A stretch of DNA of 29,166 nt from JACZWL01 sp046756445 (GCA_046756445.1 JBHHWI010000024.1:1-29166), one strand, 5' to 3'; shown: positions 7,562-15,219, numbered from the stretch's first letter. Translations and numbers: made by a program. Notes: a model not told the origin generated them from the letters alone.

Positions 7562-8044
7562 TCAGCGCAGAAAGGGAAGCCGGTCCGACAAGCCGTCATC
7601 CAGACCCGCAATCTTCCCGGCAGGAATGAAGCCGAGCACGATCAAAACGATAAACCATGCGACATCGTGATTCGCGCCGGCGAGCACTGGCAGTCCCTTG
7701 GCAAACCAGAAATTCAACACCATGAACGCGCCGACGAACGCCGCGTATCGTGTCGCGAGTCCGACGATCAGAGCGAGACCAATCAGTAGTTCTCCCCACG
7801 AAACCAGCGCCGCAAACATCTGATTGTTGGGCAGGACAACCGACTCAATGAACGGACGATAGAAGGAAAAGCACTGTTCGAGCTGAGAAGTCAGAAATCC
7901 CGACAAACCAGCGGCAAAATCATCGTGACGCAACTTCCCGACACCGTTGTACACGAAGAATGCTCCCGCATAGATACGGAGCAACGCGATCGGCCATTGT
8001 TTGAGTGCCACGGGCGTCCGTGTATCTATTCGATCGACCATCAT
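7562..8044 (-). CDS. DoxX-family membrane protein
   Basis: A 160-residue four-helix membrane protein of the DoxX family. Typical stretches are 'LLRIYAGAFFVYNGVGKLR' in helix 1, 'SWGELLIGLALIVGLATRYAAFVGAFMVLNFW' in helices 2-3, and 'VLIVLGFIPAGKIAGLDDGLSDRLPFLR' at the end, where the Asp in the last motif is common in the family. Its role is not well defined; some members associate with quinol oxidases or redox complexes. Translation starts at tandem ATG codons (8044 and 8041) after a strong GAAGGAGGGGGA box. First gene of a two-gene unit with tpm, divergent from folD. Confidence 0.88.
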   Translation of the reverse strand: MMVDRIDTRTPVALKQWPIALLRIYAGAFFVYNGVGKLRHDDFAAGLSGFLTSQLEQCFSFYRPFIESVVLPNNQMFAALVSWGELLIGLALIVGLATRYAAFVGAFMVLNFWFAKGLPVLAGANHDVAWFIVLIVLGFIPAGKIAGLDDGLSDRLPFLR

Positions 8045-8179
8045 TCCCCCTCCTTCAATGACATCATGTTAGCACCCGACTGTATATTTACTACCGCTAA
8101 TTGTGTCTCCGATATCAGACAGGGCCGTTTCAGCTGCCATGTTTACTGGCAAGAGCCCCAGGGTTACTATCTGCGCCCC

Positions 8180-8199
8180 AACCGCCTGTTTCGGCGGTT
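8180..8199 (+). promoter_or_regulatory. Hairpin in the folD leader
   Basis: A perfect 7-bp stem (AACCGCC paired with GGCGGTT) closes a six-base loop TGTTTC, 24 bases before the folD ATG. The following bases are AT-rich but not a U-tract, so a terminator is unlikely; it could affect access to the folD ribosome binding site (GAGGA at 8210-8214). The rest of the 179-base intergenic region between DoxX and folD is unassigned and must hold both divergent promoters. Confidence 0.45.
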
Positions 8200-8223
8200 A
8201 TTTATGTATGAGGAACGGGGCTT

Positions 8224-9126
8224 ATGGCAAGCGCTGTGCGGATCGACGGTAAGGCAAGGGCCGCTCGACTCACCGCTGAGATCACCGAATCCGCGGCGGA
8301 ACTCCTCAGCATGCACGGCATCCAACCGGGCCTCGCCGTGGTGATCGTTGGAGAAGATCCGGCCAGTGAGGTCTACGTCAGAAACAAGAAGCGCACGGCC
8401 CAAGCCTGCGGTTTCCACTCCATCAGGCATGCGCTCCCCGCGGACGCGACCCGGGACTCGGTGCTGGACCTCGTGGCCGATCTCAACGCCGACCCGGCGA
8501 TACACGGTATCCTCGTGCAGCTACCGCTGCCCGATCATCTGGACGAGGAGCTCATTACTCAATCCATAGCGCCGGAGAAAGACGTCGACGGTTTTCATTT
8601 TCAAAACATCGGCAAACTGACGGCCGGCCGCACCGAAGACGCATTCGTGCCCTGCACGCCCGCCGGCTGCATGCTCATGATCGAGGATCAACTGGGTAAC
8701 GACCTGTCCGGCTTGAACGCTGTCATAATCGGCCGCTCGAACATCGTCGGCAAACCGATGGCAAGTCTCTTGTTGAAGGCAAATGCGACGGTGACGATGA
8801 CTCACAGTCGCACAGCCGACCTTCCTGCTGTGTGCCGGCGTGCGGATATTCTGGTCGCCGCGGTTGGCCGCCCGAACATGGTCAAGGGCGACTGGGTCAA
8901 GCCGGGAGCCGTCGTTATCGACGTCGGCATCAACCGCATCGAAGTCAGCGAAAACGGCGAGTCGAAATTCAGACTGACCGGCGATGTCGATTTCGAAGAA
9001 GTCAGCAGCGTGGCCAAAGCGATAACCCCGGTGCCCGGCGGCGTCGGCCCGATGACGATTGCCATGCTCATGGCGAACACACTGGCATCCGCACGACGCG
9101 CTATCGAGAATTCAGTCAACCGATAA
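8224..9126 (+). CDS. folD: Bifunctional methylene-THF dehydrogenase/methenyl-THF cyclohydrolase
   Basis: FolD interconverts 5,10-methylene-, 5,10-methenyl- and 10-formyl-tetrahydrofolate in the cytoplasm, feeding purine, fMet and thymidylate synthesis. The 300 residues are full length. Seen: 'EDPASEVYVRNKKRTAQACG' with the catalytic Lys at 55 (E. coli Lys56), 'VQLPLP' (98-103), 'KDVDGFH' (119-125), 'PCTPAGCM', the NADP site 'GRSNIVGKP' (170-178), and the terminal signature 'PGGVGPMT' (271-278). The ATG at 8224 follows a GAGGA box and a leader hairpin. It stands alone, followed after 84 bases by an unrelated secreted propeller gene. Confidence 0.97.
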   Translation: MASAVRIDGKARAARLTAEITESAAELLSMHGIQPGLAVVIVGEDPASEVYVRNKKRTAQACGFHSIRHALPADATRDSVLDLVADLNADPAIHGILVQLPLPDHLDEELITQSIAPEKDVDGFHFQNIGKLTAGRTEDAFVPCTPAGCMLMIEDQLGNDLSGLNAVIIGRSNIVGKPMASLLLKANATVTMTHSRTADLPAVCRRADILVAAVGRPNMVKGDWVKPGAVVIDVGINRIEVSENGESKFRLTGDVDFEEVSSVAKAITPVPGGVGPMTIAMLMANTLASARRAIENSVNR

Positions 9127-9210
9127 TTCCCTGTGCTGCCGTCCGGCCGGGCGGGAGTCGGGTCAACGCCTCTCGCAGTCGTTACAACGTAAAGCAGCTA
9201 CAATGAACGA

Positions 9211-10209
9211 ATGACATACAGAATCCTCGTCGCAGGCGTTCTTGCCTGCCTGATGTGGCTGCCAACTGACGCCGGCGGACAAAGTGTCGACATTCGCGAA
9301 TGGCTGGTGCCCTGGAGCAATACCCGGCCGCGGGACCCGTTCGTGGACAGCTCCGGCCGTGTCTGGTTCGTAGGCCAGGCCGGGCATTACGTCGCCACCC
9401 TGCAACCGGACACCGGTGATTTCACTCGCTACGACCTCGATCCCGGGACGGGGCCGCACAATCTGATCGTGGCGGAGGACGGATCCAGGGCGACGGTCTG
9501 GTACGCGGGGAATCTCAGGTCGCACATCGGCCGGCTCGACCCCGAAACGGGACACATTGAAAAGATCATGATGCCGAATCTCAAGGCGCGGGATCCGCAT
9601 ACGCTGGTGTTCGATTCTGCGGGCGATATCTGGTTTACGGTGCAGGCGGGCAATTTCGTCGGCAAACTGGCGGTAGCGAGCGGCGAGGTGTCATTGATAC
9701 CGGTTCCGACACGGGGATCCAGGCCCTACGGTATCGTGATTAACTCTGAGGATGAGCCCTGGGTTGTCGAGTTTGGCAGTAACAAGCTGGTCCGGATAGA
9801 CAGGGACGACCTGACGCTCGAAGAGATCGAACTGCCGGACGACGAATCGCGTCCGAGGCGGCTCCAGGTAACGTCGGACGACAATGTCTGGTATGTCGAT
9901 TATGCGCTCGGGCGCCTCGGTCGCTATGCGCCGGGCAAAGGCGAGTTCACCGAATGGGCTCTGCCCGCCGGACAGAAGAGCAGGCCCTACGGCATGGCAG
10001 TGGACAGGTACGACCGCCTCTGGATCGTCGAGACCGGCGTAACACCCAACCGTTTCATCGGCTTCGATACCCGGTCTGGAGAATTCCTGAGCGGGACAGC
10101 CATCCCGAGCGGCGCGGGATCCGTTCGGCACATGTTCTATCATGAATCCGCCGGCGAGGTCTGGTTCGGCACCGACACCAACTACGTCGGCCGGGCCAAA
10201 GTGCACTAG
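9211..10209 (+). CDS. Secreted seven-bladed beta-propeller, streptogramin-lyase-like (Vgb/NHL type)
   Basis: A 332-residue exported protein: signal peptide about residues 1-22 ending near 'DAGG', then repeated units built on 'DPFVDSSGRVWFVGQAG', 'PHNLIVAEDG..TVWYAGN', 'PHTLVFDSAGDIWFT', 'PYGIVINSEDEPWVVE', 'PRRLQVTSDDNVWYVD' and 'PYGMAVDRYDRLWIVE', each with 'G.[IL].R[ILFY]D' between. That is the Vgb-like beta-propeller. Databases often call such proteins virginiamycin B lyase, but a periplasmic location and unverified active-site residues make that function unsupported. The stop codon TAG lies inside a CTAG that is duplicated around the adjacent insertion element. Confidence 0.8.
   Translation: MTYRILVAGVLACLMWLPTDAGGQSVDIREWLVPWSNTRPRDPFVDSSGRVWFVGQAGHYVATLQPDTGDFTRYDLDPGTGPHNLIVAEDGSRATVWYAGNLRSHIGRLDPETGHIEKIMMPNLKARDPHTLVFDSAGDIWFTVQAGNFVGKLAVASGEVSLIPVPTRGSRPYGIVINSEDEPWVVEFGSNKLVRIDRDDLTLEEIELPDDESRPRRLQVTSDDNVWYVDYALGRLGRYAPGKGEFTEWALPAGQKSRPYGMAVDRYDRLWIVETGVTPNRFIGFDTRSGEFLSGTAIPSGAGSVRHMFYHESAGEVWFGTDTNYVGRAKVH
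10206..10209. repeat. Left target-site duplication CTAG of the MITE
   Basis: CTAG directly precedes the element's CCTG end and recurs directly after its other end at 10371-10374. The left copy includes the TAG stop codon of the propeller gene, so the insertion left that reading frame intact. Confidence 0.7.
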
Positions 10210-10370
10210 CCTGAATATTGCACCAGTTGGCGCGTGAGATCGGTTCAGGATTTGATTGGCTGAGGGATTTTCCGAGTGAGTGGAATAACGGTGTCTATTG
10301 CCGAAGGAGGAAAATCCCTCAGGCGATCAAAGTCTAAGCGAAAGCGCGTCATACTGGTGCAATACTCAGG
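10210..10370. mobile_element. 161-bp MITE-like palindromic element with CTAG target duplication
   Basis: The ends are inverted repeats of 18 bases matching at 17: CCTGAATATTGCACCAGT at 10210-10227 and the reverse complement at 10353-10370 (CCTGAGTATTGCACCAGT). CTAG flanks it on both sides (10206-10209 and 10371-10374), as a 4-bp target duplication would. A second inverted pair lies inside (10251-10273 and 10309-10331, 21 of 23 matching, core CTGAGGGATTTTCC), so nearly the whole element folds into one long hairpin. It has no transposase, so it would be mobilised in trans. The CC-ended inverted repeats and 4-bp duplication suggest an IS1380-type parent, which is inference. Confidence 0.8.
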
Positions 10371-10374
10371 CTAG
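10371..10374. repeat. Right target-site duplication CTAG of the MITE
   Basis: The second CTAG copy abuts the right terminal inverted repeat. It lies four bases from the end of the minus-strand TonB C-terminal domain gene (stop at 10379-10381), so the element sits exactly between two converging genes. Confidence 0.7.
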
Positions 10375-10378
10375 ACGT

Positions 10379-10771
10379 TCAATCGATCTCTTCGATGGCG
10401 ACCGGGTTCAACAGAAACCGGTAGGTGCGGCAAGCCCTCGCGACCGACGTCTTGTCGCTGGCAGGCTCGTAGCTCGATTGCTTGATGGCCCTCAACGCCG
10501 GTTTTGCAAACATCCTGTGAGAGCTGCGCCTGACCGCCGGCCTGCGAATCCTGCCGCGGGCGTCGATCGTGTAGCAGACGGTTGCCTCGCCTTCGATCCG
10601 GTCGCGCCGCGCTCTTTCCGGATACCTCGGCACCGCTGTGACCGACGGGATTCGATCGGATGTCGAATCTTCCATATGTGTGATCCGCGTTACTTTCGTG
10701 TTGTCGTCTGCATGCAAAATAACGGGCGATATCAGCGTCAGACAAAATGCCGCTGTCACTGTAACTTTCAT
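10379..10771 (-). CDS. Exported TonB C-terminal domain protein
   Basis: A 130-residue protein with a cleavable signal peptide (about residues 1-21, 'SPVILHADD') and then a TonB C-terminal domain at about residues 42-115: 'VPRYPERARRDRIEGEATVCYTIDARGRI' is the classic first half, and 'FAKPALRAIKQSSYEPA' the helix and last strand. It lacks the long proline-rich spacer of true TonB, so it is more likely a periplasmic TonB-like protein than the energy transducer. Its ATG overlaps the upstream gene's stop (ATGA), so expression is coupled to the TPR gene. Two Cys (near 68 and 114) could pair. Confidence 0.82.
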   Translation of the reverse strand: MKVTVTAAFCLTLISPVILHADDNTKVTRITHMEDSTSDRIPSVTAVPRYPERARRDRIEGEATVCYTIDARGRIRRPAVRRSSHRMFAKPALRAIKQSSYEPASDKTSVARACRTYRFLLNPVAIEEID

Positions 10772-11295
10772 TTTTGGTCTTCTTTCGCCGGAGTCGCTAC
10801 TTTCTTGCGATCATCGATGATGATATTCGGCGATACGGGATGCGTCGCGTCCAGAAGAAGGCCCTTCACCACCTTCAGTGTGCGGGCATTCGGGTTTATT
10901 TCCTGGCCGGCTATCAGGTCTTTTTCCGCCTTCTCGTAATCCTTCTTGAAAACGTAGATCAGCGCGCGATTGTTGTATCCGCGCCAGTGTTTGTCGTTAC
11001 TTGCCAACAGTATGTTGCAATACCGAAGCGCGGTGTCGAGATCATCGATCATCAGGTAGCCGGCGCAAAGGTTGGACAAGGCGGCCTCCCTTTCCCGCTT
11101 TCCCTGTGCGGATTTCAGTCCGCGCAACGTCAGTTCGACGCCTTCCCTGGCATTACCGGCCAACAGTTCCTGGGCGCCATCAGCCAGATCGAGATTTCTC
11201 GGGCCGAGGACGACCTTGCTTTCTTCGGACCAGGCCGTGGCGAGTGACGAAATAGCGATGATGAAAGCAAGGGCGAAAGCCGCAGGCCTGCTCAT
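10768..11295 (-). CDS. Exported tetratricopeptide-repeat protein
   Basis: A 175-residue protein with a signal peptide (residues 1-22, ending 'ATAWSEES') and TPR-like helices: 'REREAALSNLCAGYLMIDDLDTALRYCNILLAS' and 'WRGYNNRALIYVFKKDYEKAEKDLIAGQEINPN' carry the Gly/Ala/Pro positions of two TPR units; another weaker unit precedes them. The tail 'RKKVATPAKEDQK' is charged. I chose ATG 11295 because GGAGG lies eight bases upstream and the signal peptide starts there; a longer in-frame reading begins at 11358. TPR proteins mediate binding, here presumably in the periplasm together with the coupled TonB-C protein. Confidence 0.75.
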   Translation of the reverse strand: MSRPAAFALAFIIAISSLATAWSEESKVVLGPRNLDLADGAQELLAGNAREGVELTLRGLKSAQGKREREAALSNLCAGYLMIDDLDTALRYCNILLASNDKHWRGYNNRALIYVFKKDYEKAEKDLIAGQEINPNARTLKVVKGLLLDATHPVSPNIIIDDRKKVATPAKEDQK

Positions 11296-11371
11296 GATTT
11301 TTGCCTCCGGCCGCCGCAAGACCAGACAGTCGGCGACCTCCAGTGATAGTCCGAGCAACCGAGCCGTGTAG

Positions 11372-11800
11372 CTAGCCGCTGATATATTGCTCGAGGTGCT
11401 CTATTTCCTCTTTCTGATCGGCGATGATTGCCTTGACCAGGTCTCCGATCGAAATCATGCCGGTCACCTTGTTTCCATCCACGACAGGCAGGTGCCGTAT
11501 ATGCTTCTCGGTCATGAGATTCATGCAACGGTCGATAGTCTCCCCGGCGCTCGTCGTCAGGACATCGGGCGTCATAATGTCCTTGACGGGCGTATCCTGG
11601 GATGACCGCCCCTTGAGGATGACTTTCCGCGCATAGTCTCTTTCGGTGACGATGCCCACCAGCGCATCCGCGTGCATGACGATGAGCGCACCGATCCCTT
11701 TCTCGGCCATCAGCTTGATCGCATCGAGCACCGAATCCGACGGTGCAATTGACAGGACAGCGTGACCCTTGGAATCGAGCAGTTGACTGACCAGTTTCAT
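11372..11800 (-). CDS. Tandem CBS-domain protein
   Basis: A 142-residue cytoplasmic protein made only of a CBS pair, a module that binds adenine nucleotides such as AMP, ATP or SAM. Domain 1 covers about residues 8-65 ('SIAPSDSVLDAIKLMAEKGIGALIVM' then 'LVGIVTERDYARKV'), domain 2 about 72-130 ('VKDIMTPDVLTTSAGETIDRCMNLMTEKHIRHLPVVDGNKVTGMISIGDLVKAI'). The end is an acidic helix 'QKEEIEHLEQYISG'. I chose ATG 11800 with AAGGAAA upstream; a start at 11905 would translate a GGGGAC palindrome and is unlikely. Partner unknown. Confidence 0.88.
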   Translation of the reverse strand: MKLVSQLLDSKGHAVLSIAPSDSVLDAIKLMAEKGIGALIVMHADALVGIVTERDYARKVILKGRSSQDTPVKDIMTPDVLTTSAGETIDRCMNLMTEKHIRHLPVVDGNKVTGMISIGDLVKAIIADQKEEIEHLEQYISG

Positions 11801-11873
11801 GTGGCTTTCCTTGTTATTTCCGCCCGCCGCGGCTTCTTGTACGCCAATAGTAGCAAAAATGGGGGCGCGCAAA

Positions 11874-11903
11874 GGGGACGTACCCCGTACGGGGAACGTC
11901 CCC
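11874..11903. repeat. REP-like palindrome, copy A
   Basis: Two 13-base arms, GGGGACGTACCCC (11874-11886) and GGGGAACGTCCCC (11891-11903), pair at 12 of 13 positions around a GTAC loop. Closely related palindromes occur at 12726-12753 and 27473-27500, all in non-coding positions. GGGGAC-type arms resemble REP elements moved by REP-associated tyrosine transposases; no such transposase gene is in the window. Confidence 0.75.
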
Positions 11904-11928
11904 ATGTTTCCCGTCCGGGTCTTACTGG

Positions 11929-12642
11929 TCAGTCGCCTCTTTCGACCCGGCCCTGTATGCGCGCGAAGTTGAGTGATCCGCTGCCGTCGTCCTCGATGAT
12001 GAGATCCTCATCGACATCGGTAACGTTGATGCTGCCGGAGCCGTCGTCGACGAATACGCTACCGCGCACGTCGCTCACGGTAATGCTGCCCGAGCCATCG
12101 GTGATCGAGATATCGCCACCAACACCCTCGACAGCGATCGACCCCGATGAATCGTCAATCCGGACCGTTCCGCCGACGTCCGTCATCTTGAGTGAGCCCG
12201 AGCTGTCATCGATTTCGATATCTCCGGCGACCTCACGTACCTTGATGGAGCCAGAGCTGTCGTCGATGTCGAGCCCTACCGTTTGCGGCACCGATACCTC
12301 GAGGGCCACGCTCGGGCTGTCGCCCCATCCCCAGCCGGGGGAGTCGAAATAGCCCTTCAGCACAGCCTTACGGTCTTCACGCTCGAGCGTCAGGACCAGA
12401 TCGGACTCGATGATCTCCCTGGCCTTATCCTCGTTTTTGCCCGGCACCTGAATCAGCGCCTTGACGACTATTTTCCTGGCGTCCGCGCTGCCGTGCACGT
12501 CGACGCTGCCGGCACCCGACGTGACCACCACGGTATCGATTTCGTCAGCGTCGAGATTCAGGTCGCGGGTTTCCTGATAGTCGCGCCAGGCCGCATTGGT
12601 CAGGCTGGCGGTGAACATGCCAATGAGCAAAAACGTACGCAT
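11929..12642 (-). CDS. DUF4097-type exported beta-solenoid protein
   Basis: A 237-residue protein with a signal peptide (about residues 1-18, 'ASLTNA') followed by an N-terminal region containing 'TVVVTSGAGSVDVHGS' and then six tandem units of about 18 residues, pattern '[DT]D[SDG]SGS[IL].[VMF]..V.G.[IV].[IV]' from roughly residue 125 to 232. This matches DUF4097-like putative adhesin repeats, predicted to form a right-handed parallel beta-helix with Asp/Ser/Gly turns. The function is unknown; periplasmic or surface location is inferred. An AGAAGGA box precedes the ATG. GGGGAC palindromes lie on both sides of the gene. Confidence 0.82.
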   Translation of the reverse strand: MRTFLLIGMFTASLTNAAWRDYQETRDLNLDADEIDTVVVTSGAGSVDVHGSADARKIVVKALIQVPGKNEDKAREIIESDLVLTLEREDRKAVLKGYFDSPGWGWGDSPSVALEVSVPQTVGLDIDDSSGSIKVREVAGDIEIDDSSGSLKMTDVGGTVRIDDSSGSIAVEGVGGDISITDGSGSITVSDVRGSVFVDDGSGSINVTDVDEDLIIEDDGSGSLNFARIQGRVERGD

Positions 12643-12725
12643 GAGATCAATCCTTCTGCTTGATTCCGGCCTGTTGCGGCCATCTTGTATGACTTAGATG
12701 CCGCCCGTCAGGAAACGGTTGCAAC

Positions 12726-12753
12726 GGGGACGGACCCCGAGGGGTCCGTCCCC
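12726..12753. repeat. REP-like palindrome, copy B
   Basis: A perfect palindrome: GGGGACGGACCCC (12726-12738) and its exact reverse complement (12741-12753) around a two-base GA loop. It lies between the start of the DUF4097 gene and the end of the amidohydrolase gene, four bases from the latter's stop codon. It could also act as a transcript-stabilising 3' hairpin for the amidohydrolase mRNA. Confidence 0.78.
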
Positions 12754-12757
12754 GGTT

Positions 12758-14098
12758 CTATCGCTCAACACCGGCGAGGATCTCATCCAGTGCCTCGCGG
12801 TCCAGCCACCTGCCTCGCAGCATCACGCCGTGAATGCGGCGCGTATTGCCGATATCCGTCAGCGGATTCGCGTCCAGGAGTACGAGGTCTGCCTCCTTGC
12901 CGGCCTCGACCGTGCCGAAAACGCGCTCCTGCCCGAAGAACCTCGATGGGTTTACGGTCCCGGTGAGCAGCGCCTCGTAAGGACTCAGGCCGGAGTCCAC
13001 CAGATAGCCCAGTTCCCTGTGCGCCGAGAAACCCGGCACGTTGAATACCTGCGGCGCGTCGGAGCCGAGCAGCAAACCCGCGCCGGCTTCATGCAGCGCC
13101 AGGATAAGCTTCCTCCGTATCTCGATCGCCCGCAGCACAATCGCCGGATCGTAGGCGGGATCGTCGAATACCCGCTGTTTCGAGTCTGCCCACCGGAGGA
13201 GCGTCGGCAGCCGCATGTACCGCATTTCCGGCCACTCGCGGATCTCCGCAGGCGGAACCCCTGACATCCAGTGCTCGAACATGCTTTCTGTCGGCACGTT
13301 CCAGACACCGGCCCGGGCCGTATCCACCGCGATTCCTGCTATCTTGTCTTCATCGATCCGGTCCGCCAGCAGCACCCCGAAGAACCCCGCAGGTCCGCCG
13401 GAAAGATCCGTGTTGTCCTCGAGCATGGCGTGCATGTAGCCGTCCAGATGGTCGATCGACGCCATGCCGGCCGCCAGTGCATGCGGCACGCCGACCGCGG
13501 CCGACACGTGGCCGGAGAACCGGATACCGAGCGCATTTGCGGTATCCGCCAATGCATCGAACTCGGCCCTGGTCAAACCGGGGTGAATCTTCAGAAAGTC
13601 GTAGCCGGCTTCATGCTGCGCCCGAACCAAATGGCGCGCGTCGCCGGGGCTGCCGACGCTCGTGCCGTTGAACGACGGGCCGGAGGTAAACAGCCTCGGG
13701 CCGAGCACCGCGCCGCTGGCGATCTGCTGCCGCAATTCGAGATGTGCCGGCCTGCCCAGCATGCCGCGGGCGAGCGTGATTCCGTTGGCGACATACAGAC
13801 CCAGCACCCTGTGGAGATCCGGTGAACTCATGCGCGGAACATGCGCGTGCATCTCCGAGAGCCCCGGAATCAGGTACCGGTCCGTGCCGTCGATGACGAC
13901 TGCATCCTCTGCGATGGGAATATTGTCGACATCCCCGATCTTCACAATCGTCCGGTCCTCGACAACCACCGTCTGCGACGGAACAACGGCTTCGCTCGTC
14001 ATCGGAATGACATTCACGTTGACGAATACCGTCGGTGCAGCTTCAACGTAGGACGCCAGAAGCAACAATGCGCTCGTTACTGCGCTTATGGTCCGCAT
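12758..14098 (-). CDS. Exported metal-dependent amidohydrolase, imidazolonepropionase-like
   Basis: A 446-residue protein of the amidohydrolase superfamily with a signal peptide (about residues 1-20, 'LLLASYVEAAPT'), so it should work in the periplasm. Metal-site residues are visible in order: 'MHAHV' (HxH), 'DFLKIHPG' (the Lys usually carboxylated), 'FSGHVSAAV', 'SIDHLDGYMH' and 'LLGSDAPQ' (catalytic Asp). The end 'GTVEAGKEADLVLLDANPLTDIGNTRRIHGVMLRGRWLDR' is the typical small beta-sandwich domain. Substrates of this group include cyclic amides and Xaa-Pro or Xaa-Arg dipeptides; none can be picked. ATG 14098 was chosen for its GAGG box and signal peptide over a longer frame starting at 14290. 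Confidence 0.88.
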   Translation of the reverse strand: MRTISAVTSALLLLASYVEAAPTVFVNVNVIPMTSEAVVPSQTVVVEDRTIVKIGDVDNIPIAEDAVVIDGTDRYLIPGLSEMHAHVPRMSSPDLHRVLGLYVANGITLARGMLGRPAHLELRQQIASGAVLGPRLFTSGPSFNGTSVGSPGDARHLVRAQHEAGYDFLKIHPGLTRAEFDALADTANALGIRFSGHVSAAVGVPHALAAGMASIDHLDGYMHAMLEDNTDLSGGPAGFFGVLLADRIDEDKIAGIAVDTARAGVWNVPTESMFEHWMSGVPPAEIREWPEMRYMRLPTLLRWADSKQRVFDDPAYDPAIVLRAIEIRRKLILALHEAGAGLLLGSDAPQVFNVPGFSAHRELGYLVDSGLSPYEALLTGTVNPSRFFGQERVFGTVEAGKEADLVLLDANPLTDIGNTRRIHGVMLRGRWLDREALDEILAGVER

Positions 14099-14193
14099 AA
14101 TGAGGCCTCGCGTTATTCTTGCCGGGACTTTTGAGCGAATGGCGCGTCCATAGTTCCTGACATCCCGCCAGAACACCCCGCAACCGGCGTGGG

Positions 14194-15153
14194 TCAAATC
14201 ACCTGCTTCAGCGTGTCCCGGCTGATGTTGCCGCCGCAGATGATGACGACCACGTTCTTCGACTTGAACGTTTCCGCGCGAAGCTTGCACCCGGCCAGCG
14301 CGACCCCGGCGGCGCCCTCCGGCAGCATGTGGTGTGCATCGATGAACTGCCGCATTGCCTCGGCAATTTCCTCCTCGGAGACGAGCACATAATCGTTCGC
14401 AAGCTCACGACACAGGGCGAAGGTAATCGCGCCGGCCTCGATGCCCCCGGCGGTCCCGTCCGATAGCGTCGGCTCGCTCGGGAGCTCGACGATCTCACCG
14501 GCTTTCACCGATTCCGTCATGACGGCAGAGGCCGCGGGCTGGCAGGCGACGACGGCCATTGATGGATTGACCGACTTCAGAAAGCTGCCGACGCCGCTCA
14601 GTAGCCCGCCGCCGCCGACGGCAACGAATATCGCATCAACCTGCGGGAGTTGCCTTGCGATTTCAACCCCGCAGGTCCCCTGACCGGCCACCACATCTTC
14701 ATCGTTGTAAGGGGACAGGTAGCACATGCCGTTTTCTGCGGCGTATTCCCTGGCATGCGACTCGGTATCGAGCCCGTCCGTGCCGAAGAACTGCACAGCG
14801 CAGCCTGCGCGCCGGATCGCGTGCACCTTGGTCGTCGAAGTTCCTTCCGGCACGAATATGACGCCTCCGGTGCCGAGTTTTTGCATTGCATACGCGACCG
14901 CGGCCCCATGATTGCCGCTCGATGCCGCAACACAGCCCGCTGCCCGGACTTCGGTAGTCAACGACAGCAGCTTGTTGAACGCCCCACGCAGTTTGAACGA
15001 GCCCGTGTGTTGGAGGTTTTCCAGTTTCAGGAAAACGTTCGCGCCGGTCAGCTCGCTGAAAAACGGTGAATAATCCAGCGGCGTCTCCCGAACATGCGGT
15101 GCAATCCGATTGGCGGCGAGGGCGACGCTGGCCGGCAGCAACTCCTGTCTCAT
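14194..15153 (-). CDS. PLP-dependent threonine/serine dehydratase (or serine racemase-like)
   Basis: A 319-residue fold-type II PLP enzyme. The PLP-binding Lys lies in 'LQHTGSFKLRGA' (about residue 54), the substrate loop is 'AASSGNHGAAVAYA', the phosphate-binding loop is 'AVGGGGLLSGVG', and 'VVVIICGGNIS' closes the domain. It lacks the C-terminal ACT-like regulatory domain of biosynthetic IlvA, so it is the short catabolic or racemase-like type. It should convert L-threonine or L-serine to 2-oxo acids and ammonia; related enzymes deaminate 3-hydroxyaspartate. TAGGGGA precedes the ATG. It is divergent from the PuuB-like oxidase with 66 bases between. Confidence 0.9.
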   Translation of the reverse strand: MRQELLPASVALAANRIAPHVRETPLDYSPFFSELTGANVFLKLENLQHTGSFKLRGAFNKLLSLTTEVRAAGCVAASSGNHGAAVAYAMQKLGTGGVIFVPEGTSTTKVHAIRRAGCAVQFFGTDGLDTESHAREYAAENGMCYLSPYNDEDVVAGQGTCGVEIARQLPQVDAIFVAVGGGGLLSGVGSFLKSVNPSMAVVACQPAASAVMTESVKAGEIVELPSEPTLSDGTAGGIEAGAITFALCRELANDYVLVSEEEIAEAMRQFIDAHHMLPEGAAGVALAGCKLRAETFKSKNVVVIICGGNISRDTLKQVI

Positions 15154-15219
15154 TCCCCTACTCTAACCCAGTTTGCAGGCGCACTGGCGCGAATGCCATG
15201 AAGTCCGTACGCTGGCCTG

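Noticed and set aside
8100..8223. THF riboswitch upstream of folD
   Set aside because: No match to an aptamer consensus that I can recall; only a simple hairpin is certain.
9127..9175. GC-rich inverted repeat after folD as a terminator
   Set aside because: The CCGTCCGGCCGGGCGG stretch can fold weakly but has no T-tract on either side.
9211..10209. Calling the propeller a virginiamycin B lyase
   Set aside because: The fold fits, but the protein is exported and the catalytic residues could not be confirmed, so a resistance function is not supported.
10298..10939. Plus-strand frame running through the MITE into the TonB-C gene
   Set aside because: It crosses the insertion element and is antisense to a recognised TonB C-terminal domain gene with a signal peptide.
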